In this document: piece by piece, positions 60,126-64,000 of the stretch
Layout of the letters: each line of letters begins with the position of its first letter
Numbering within the stretch: the stretch's first letter is position 1
DNA from: Microbacterium abyssi
GTDB taxonomy: Bacteria > Actinomycetota > Actinomycetes > Actinomycetales > Microbacteriaceae
Length of the DNA: 64,000 nucleotides
NCBI RefSeq assembly: GCF_015277895.1
Contig: NZ_CP063815.1
Location: forward strand, 3,203,288 to 3,267,287
Direction: 5' to 3'
The notes under the pieces: generated by a model
What the model saw: only the letters and a program-made list of their open reading frames with translations
Told to the model about the DNA's origin: nothing
The model's database searches: none
Translations under genes and position numbers: made by a program

Positions 60126-60141
60126 CGTTTCACGTGAATCA
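60126..60141. other. parS-like site 3, degenerate
   Basis: CGTTTCACGTGAATCA differs from the consensus at the first base and in the right half (AATC for AAAC). It occupies the position expected for parS in unit 2 and may bind ParB weakly or not at all. Confidence 0.6.
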
Positions 60142-60328
60142 CCCCGCTGGTGAAGGGGACCTCCGCGGGTCGTTGAGCGAGCACAGCGAGACGAAACGCG
60201 TTGAGCGAGGAGCCGCAGGCGACAAGTCGAAGCGGCACCAGTTGACAAGGCTTCGACTCACCTGCGGCTCGCTCACCCCAGCTTCCTCTCCGGGCTTCGC
60301 CCTCCACTCAACGACCCGCAACCAATGA

Positions 60329-60344
60329 CGTTTCACGTGAAACA
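60329..60344. other. parS site 4
   Basis: CGTTTCACGTGAAACA keeps the full 14-bp core palindrome GTTTCACGTGAAAC; only the first outer base differs. Confidence 0.88.
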
Positions 60345-60529
60345 ATCCGCTCGTGAACGGAGCTACCGCGGGTCGTTGAGCGAGCACAGCGAGACGAAAC
60401 GCGTTGAGCGAGGAGCCGCAGGCGACAAGTCGAAGCGTCACAGCTGTCACGGCTTCGACTCGCCTGCGACTCACTCACCCCGCTTCGTCTCCGGGCTTCG
60501 CCCTCCACTCAACGACCCGCAACCAATGA

Positions 60530-60545
60530 CGTTTCACGTGAAACA
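60530..60545. other. parS site 5
   Basis: CGTTTCACGTGAAACA, identical to site 4, 201 bp further on. Confidence 0.88.
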
Positions 60546-60734
60546 CTCCGCTCCGTGAACGGGGCTACCACGGGTCGTTGAGCGAGCGCAGCGAGACGAA
60601 ACGCGTTGAGCCAGGAGCCGCAGGCGACGAGTCGAAACGTCACCAGCCGCAGAGAACCCGACTCGCCTTCGGCTCGCTCACCCCGCTTCGTCTCCGGCGG
60701 CTCCGCCGCCTCCGCTCAACGACCCGCACGAGGG

Positions 60735-60750
60735 TGTTTCACGTGAAACA
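60735..60750. other. parS site 6
   Basis: TGTTTCACGTGAAACA, perfect consensus, after the last R arm and 29 bp from the rsmG stop codon. Confidence 0.92.
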
Positions 60751-60778
60751 TCGGCGCGTAAACGCAGCGAGAAGAAAA

Positions 60779-61396
60779 TCAGCGAACGACGGCCCGGACA
60801 ACGCGGGTGGTCTCAGCCAGGACACCCTCGCCGAGCACCTCGACCCGCACATCACTGAGCCGGTACTTCTTCGACTGCTTCGCCGCAGCATCGATCTCGG
60901 CTTCAGCGTTCTTTCCCTTGAGGAGTGCAAGTTCTCCCCCATCCCGCACCAGCGGCGCCGTGAACGGCAGCAGCGTGCGCAGGGCACTGACCGCTCGAGC
61001 CGTGACGACGTCGAACTGCTTCGGCTCGACGTCTTCTGCCCGCGACCGCAGCACGGTGACGTTCGTCAACGCGAGTTCTTGGACCTGTTCCGTGAGCCAC
61101 GCGACGCGACGCTCCATCGGCTCAACGAGTGTGAAACTGACGTCCGGGCGAGCGATCGCGAGCACGACTCCAGGAAGGCCGGCCCCCGAACCGATGTCCG
61201 CCGCCGATCCATGGAACAGCGGTGCGGCGATCGCACTGTTGAGCACATGTCTGGTCCATAGACGCGGAAGCTCGAGCGGACCGATCAGCCCGCGCTCCTC
61301 CCCCTGTGCGGCAAGGTTCGCCGTGAACGCTCGTGCGACTTCGATACGGTCGCCGAATAACGATGACGCGACTTCGGGCTCGGCTTCGATGGTCAT
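60779..61396 (-). CDS. rsmG: 16S rRNA (guanine-N7) methyltransferase RsmG
   Basis: 205 aa. SAM-binding motif AADIGSGAGLPGVVLAIARPD, with RLWTRHVLNSAIAAPLF before it and VTARAVSALRTLLPFTAPLV after it; this order is specific for RsmG (GidB). It methylates G527 (E. coli numbering) of 16S rRNA. It stands between jag and the parS array, in the usual order jag-rsmG-parA. Confidence 0.96.
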   Translation of the reverse strand: MTIEAEPEVASSLFGDRIEVARAFTANLAAQGEERGLIGPLELPRLWTRHVLNSAIAAPLFHGSAADIGSGAGLPGVVLAIARPDVSFTLVEPMERRVAWLTEQVQELALTNVTVLRSRAEDVEPKQFDVVTARAVSALRTLLPFTAPLVRDGGELALLKGKNAEAEIDAAAKQSKKYRLSDVRVEVLGEGVLAETTRVVRAVVR

Positions 61397-61418
61397 GACT
61401 CAGACAGATTCCACGCGA

Positions 61419-61434
61419 TGTTTCACGTGAAACA
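61419..61434. other. parS site 7, in the rsmG-jag gap
   Basis: TGTTTCACGTGAAACA, perfect consensus, ending 1 nt before the jag stop and 23 nt before the rsmG start codon. It is outside the repeat array. Confidence 0.92.
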
Positions 61435-61929
61435 TCAGCGACGGCGGATGACGGTGTGGCGATCAGCGCCGTCGCCGTAGGACTCGGAGACCAGGTCTCG
61501 ATCCGCGACGATGTCGTGCACCAGTTTGCGCTCGTAGCTCGACATCGACGGCAGCGATGCCTGCGATGCCCCTTCGTCGAGCCTGACGACCGCAGCATCC
61601 ACCAGCTTCTCGAGCTGACGACGGCGCGCATCACGCGAGCCACCGATGTCGAGGATCAGCCGCGAGAATGACCCCGTCGTGCTCTGCACAGCCAGGCGCG
61701 TGATCTCCTGCAGTGCCTGCACGGTGTCGGGCTCGGACAGAACCGAGAGGCTTTCATCCTCCGACTCCACCGAGACGTACGCACGTCCCTGACGAACATC
61801 GAGGTTCAGGTCGCCGTCGATGTCGGCGATGTCAAGCAGGCCTTCGATGAAGTCCGCAGCGACGTCACCCTCCTGCTCGAGCTGCTCCACCGTGGGCTCA
61901 GAACGCTCTGCGATGTTCTCGGTCGTCAT
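61435..61929 (-). CDS. jag: Jag/KhpB-type KH-R3H RNA-binding protein
   Basis: 164 aa. After a short acidic N terminus comes a KH-like domain (DLNLDVRQGRAYVSVESEDES) and a C-terminal R3H domain (LPSMSSYERKLVHDIVADRDLVSESYGDG). The Jag-N domain found in Firmicutes is missing. It is thought to bind small RNAs or mRNAs with KhpA and is always next to yidC. Its start overlaps the yidC stop. Confidence 0.93.
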   Translation of the reverse strand: MTTENIAERSEPTVEQLEQEGDVAADFIEGLLDIADIDGDLNLDVRQGRAYVSVESEDESLSVLSEPDTVQALQEITRLAVQSTTGSFSRLILDIGGSRDARRRQLEKLVDAAVVRLDEGASQASLPSMSSYERKLVHDIVADRDLVSESYGDGADRHTVIRRR

Positions 61930-62996
61930 CAGTTCGTGCCCTTCTTCTTGGCGCGCTTCTTGCTCACCGGCTGCTGACGCTTGGGAGCCTCCTGCTTCGC
62001 CTTCTCCACCTCGTCGAGCAGACGCTGCTGCTCAGCCTCGTACACGGCCATCGGGACGACCTTGCCGGACGAATCGATCGCCTTGCCCTTGCGAGCCAGA
62101 CGCTCCTCGCGGGCCTTGGCGGCCTCCGAGCCGGGCGTCGGCATCTCGCGGATCACCAGGAACTGCTGGGCCATGGTCCACAGGTTCGAGATGAACCAGT
62201 AGACGACGACGCCCAGCGGGAAGAAGACACCCGAGAAGATGAAGCCCAGCGGCAGCACGTAGAGCATGATCTTCTGCATCTGGTACGCCTGGCCGGTCTT
62301 GGCCTCGGGCGATAGGTTCTTCGAGATGATCTGCAGCTGCGTGAAGAACTGCGAAGCGATCATCAGGACCACGAGGATGACCAACAGAACGATCGCGATC
62401 GTGTTCTGCGTCTCGACGGCCTCGCCGAGCGTTCCGTGCAGCGACACCGAGCCGAAGATCGTGGCGTCGTAGAACTCCTTCGTCAACTCAGGACTGAGCA
62501 GACCGACGCCGCCCTGACCGGCGACCGCGTGCTTGGTGACATCGTTGAGCACGCTGAACAGCGCGAAGAAGATCGGCATCTGCACGATGAGCGGCAGGCA
62601 GCTCGACATGGGCGATGTGCCGTGCTTCTTGTACAGGGCCATGGTCTCGCGGCTCATCGCCTCGCGCGAGAGCTGATCCTTCTTGCCTCGGTACTTCTCC
62701 TGGACCTTCTTCATCTCAGGAGCGATTTCCATCATCTTGCGCTGGCTCTTGATCTGCCGCACGAACAGGGGAAATACCGATGCGCGGACGACGATCACGA
62801 GGCCGACGATGGCGAGGATCCAGGTGACGCCGGATGCTGCCGGCAGACCCATCGTGGTGAACAGCCAGTGCCAGGCGACGAGGATGAGCTCGACGGCCCA
62901 CTTCAGCGGCCACAGGATCGTGCCGAGCAGATCGAAGCCACCGCCTCCGGAGTCCGGGGCGGGCGTCGCAGAGGCGAGCAGAAGGTCAAGACCCAC
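61929..62996 (-). CDS. yidC: Membrane protein insertase YidC
   Basis: 355 aa. Five membrane segments of the YidC/Oxa1 core: AVELILVAWHWLFTTMGLP, then the cytoplasmic hairpin KSQRKMMEIAPEMKKVQEKYRGKKDQLSREAM, SSCLPLIVQMPIFFALFSVL, and the final LGVVVYWFISNLWTMAQQ. It inserts membrane proteins, alone or with Sec. A basic tail (PVSKKRAKKKGTN) favours ribosome binding. 3 nt separate it from yidD. Confidence 0.96.
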   Translation of the reverse strand: MGLDLLLASATPAPDSGGGGFDLLGTILWPLKWAVELILVAWHWLFTTMGLPAASGVTWILAIVGLVIVVRASVFPLFVRQIKSQRKMMEIAPEMKKVQEKYRGKKDQLSREAMSRETMALYKKHGTSPMSSCLPLIVQMPIFFALFSVLNDVTKHAVAGQGGVGLLSPELTKEFYDATIFGSVSLHGTLGEAVETQNTIAIVLLVILVVLMIASQFFTQLQIISKNLSPEAKTGQAYQMQKIMLYVLPLGFIFSGVFFPLGVVVYWFISNLWTMAQQFLVIREMPTPGSEAAKAREERLARKGKAIDSSGKVVPMAVYEAEQQRLLDEVEKAKQEAPKRQQPVSKKRAKKKGTN

Positions 62997-62999
62997 TGA

Positions 63000-63350
63000 T
63001 CAGTCCTTTCGAGAAGGTACGACGAAACCTCGGGCGGTCAGGTCGTGTCGGAAATGGTCGTGAGGACGGACGTCATCGACGCCGCCTTTGCTCCAGGGAT
63101 TGCATCGCAGGACGCGCCAGGCCGAGAGAGCTGCTCCCTTGAGCGCACCGTGCTGCTGCACCGCACCTACAGCGTAAGCGGAGCAGGACGGGTAATAGGC
63201 ACACACATCTCCGTAGATGGGGGAGATCACGGCGCGGTATGCGGTGAGGAATCCCAGAACGAGATTGCGAGGCATCAGCGGGATGCTGCGCACCAGGTCG
63301 CCGGCATGCAGATGTCCCGTGCCCAGGGCATAGGACGGCAGCGCACTCAT
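63000..63350 (-). CDS. yidD: Membrane protein insertion efficiency factor YidD
   Basis: 116 aa. The core motif YRAVISPIYGDVCAYYPSCSAYAVGAVQQHGALKGAALSAWRVLRCNPWSKGGVDDV is diagnostic; Cys residues are conserved. ATG 63350 overlaps the rnpA stop (ATGA). An internal start (MPRNLVLGF) would give the usual shorter length, so about 25 N-terminal residues are less certain. It supports YidC-dependent insertion. Confidence 0.93.
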   Translation of the reverse strand: MSALPSYALGTGHLHAGDLVRSIPLMPRNLVLGFLTAYRAVISPIYGDVCAYYPSCSAYAVGAVQQHGALKGAALSAWRVLRCNPWSKGGVDDVRPHDHFRHDLTARGFVVPSRKD

Positions 63351-63697
63351 GTCCGTGCCGTCGTGCGGTCGAGTCTGGCCAGGCAACGCGTCACATCGGC
63401 CTTGAGTTCGGCGAACGTCGCCGTTGCAGACGCAGGAAGGGCACGGATGACGACATCCGTGCCCTGAGGGACATCTGTGATCGCGTCCGCGCATACGGCT
63501 TTGAGCCGTCGACGCACGGTGTTGCGGATCACAGCGGTACCCACCTGCTTGCTGATGATGAACCCGAACCGGGGTTCGCGCGCTTCTCCGGTCGTCATCA
63601 TGGAGGTGACGACTCGGGCGCCCCCGCACCGGACACCGCGACGGACGACCGACCTGTAGTCAGTGCCTCGCGTCAGTCGGAACGGACGGGCGAGCAC
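63347..63697 (-). CDS. rnpA: Ribonuclease P protein component
   Basis: 116 aa. The conserved RNA-binding motif is GTAVIRNTVRRRLKAV (usual form R-N-x-x-K-R-x-x-R), preceded by the LTRGTDYRSVVRRG start. It assists the RNase P RNA in tRNA 5' maturation. GTG start at 63697, 5 nt after rpmH, so the two are co-transcribed. Confidence 0.96.
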   Translation of the reverse strand: MLARPFRLTRGTDYRSVVRRGVRCGGARVVTSMMTTGEAREPRFGFIISKQVGTAVIRNTVRRRLKAVCADAITDVPQGTDVVIRALPASATATFAELKADVTRCLARLDRTTART

Positions 63698-63702
63698 GAG
63701 GC

Positions 63703-63840
63703 TTACGCCGAGAGCTCGGTGCGGCCCTTCGCGCGGCGAGCCGACAGGATGCTGCGGCCGGCGCGAGTGCGCATGCGGGCGCGGAAGCCGTGCTTCTTGG
63801 CGCGACGACGGTTGTTGGGCTGGAACGTACGCTTGCTCAT
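63703..63840 (-). CDS. rpmH: 50S ribosomal protein L34
   Basis: 45 aa. Begins [18 protein letters not shown], with [20 protein letters not shown] and the ending GRTELSA; this is L34, one of the most conserved bacterial proteins. It is the first gene of the rpmH-rnpA-yidD-yidC-jag-rsmG block; dnaA should be divergent just to the right of the window. Confidence 0.97.
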   Translation of the reverse strand: MSKRTFQPNNRRRAKKHGFRARMRTRAGRSILSARRAKGRTELSA

Positions 63841-63926
63841 GGAATCACTCCGGAAATGGTGTCACCGGATGAGTACGACCGGAGACATGGGGAACTGCCC
63901 TGAACCGGGCATAAGTCAACCGACTA

Positions 63927-63955
63927 AGGGTACGTCTTGGCGGCGCGGAGAGCAA
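63927..63955 (-). promoter_or_regulatory. Predicted rpmH promoter
   Basis: Minus-strand TTGCTC (63955-63950) and TACCCT (63932-63927) are 17 bp apart, about 87 nt upstream of the rpmH start. It is the best pair in the 160-bp gap, which otherwise shows no feature up to the window end. Confidence 0.45.
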
Positions 63956-64000
63956 ATTGCCCGCGCGCAGTCCTCGGCTCGTCCGCCGCTTCGCACACCA

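Larger units (their letters stand above)
59878..60730. repeat. Tandem array of palindromic repeat arms enclosing parS sites
   Basis: Five R arms (about 59878-59945, 60077-60118, 60249-60320, 60451-60521, 60657-60729; ending CTCAACGACCCGC in the better copies) and four inverted F arms (59998-60064, 60167-60234, 60370-60437, 60572-60639; starting GGGTCGTTGAGCGAGC) alternate. Each R arm is followed by a parS or parS-like 16-mer and, except the last, by an F arm, giving an R-parS-F unit of about 200 bp. No gene is supported in this 1-kb gap between rsmG and parA. Confidence 0.88.

Noticed and set aside
59878..60730. CRISPR array
   Set aside because: Repeats are long, inverted and variable with parS between them, not short identical direct repeats with unique spacers; no cas genes are nearby.
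1..64000. tRNA, rRNA or other known structural RNA genes and insertion sequences
   Set aside because: Nothing resembling tRNA cloverleaf sequences, rRNA, transposases or integrases was recognised by eye; a covariance-model scan was not possible, so small RNAs could be missed.

Overview
The window is high-GC actinobacterial DNA and most resembles Microbacteriaceae, probably Microbacterium. This rests on the gene order, the protein families and many start codons placed just after a -10 hexamer; it is an inference without a database search. No phage, insertion sequence, CRISPR array, rRNA or tRNA gene was recognised. The right end is the classic left flank of the chromosomal origin, all on the minus strand: rpmH, rnpA, yidD, yidC, jag, rsmG, parA, parB. 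dnaA and oriC should lie just beyond position 64000.

Layout. 1-4.6 kb: start of a ClpP-family gene, a heptad-repeat membrane protein, and a Mn/Zn/Fe-type ABC importer behind two DtxR/MntR-like operators. 4.6-10.4 kb: housekeeping and accessory enzymes (trans-sulfuration PLP enzyme with divergent Lrp regulator, MATE exporter, alpha/beta hydrolase, zinc alcohol dehydrogenase). 10.6-17.7 kb: one tight operon for glycoside uptake and breakdown (LacI regulator, ABC binding protein, two permeases, GH130 enzyme, Tat-exported alpha-helical glycosidase-like protein), flanked on both sides by copies of one intergenic palindromic element. 17.7-27.9 kb: small unlinked genes (msrA, cupin, two SDRs, DUF808, PnuC, J-domain protein, MmyB-like regulator, S4 protein, PCMT-like methyltransferase, DHFR-like, phosphatase, nuclease, DUF1428).

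27.9-34.5 kb: dnaB with DnaA boxes in front of its promoter, two secreted proteins (one a sortase-anchored protein with nine chaplin-like repeats), then the rpsF-ssb-rpsR-rplI operon. 34.6-42.6 kb: a CDF metal transporter, an unknown protein, and a five-gene nonulosonic-acid (sialic/Kdn-like) glycopolymer cluster. 42.6-52.3 kb: DUF3137-like protein, macrolide-type glycosyltransferase with TetR, CCA-adding enzyme, TetR plus FAD monooxygenase, LLM oxidoreductase and a methyltransferase. 52.3-55.9 kb: DUF6049 secreted protein, trxB, trxA. 56-64 kb: small unknown gene, sugar porter and the origin-proximal block.

The most unusual structure lies between parA and rsmG (59.74-60.75 kb). Five parS or parS-like 16-mers sit at about 200-bp intervals, each next to arms of a dispersed palindromic repeat, so that parS forms the centre of long inverted repeats. 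Two more parS copies lie in the parA start region and in the rsmG-jag gap. The same repeat without parS occurs at 36.5 kb and in part at 4.6 kb, both between convergent genes.
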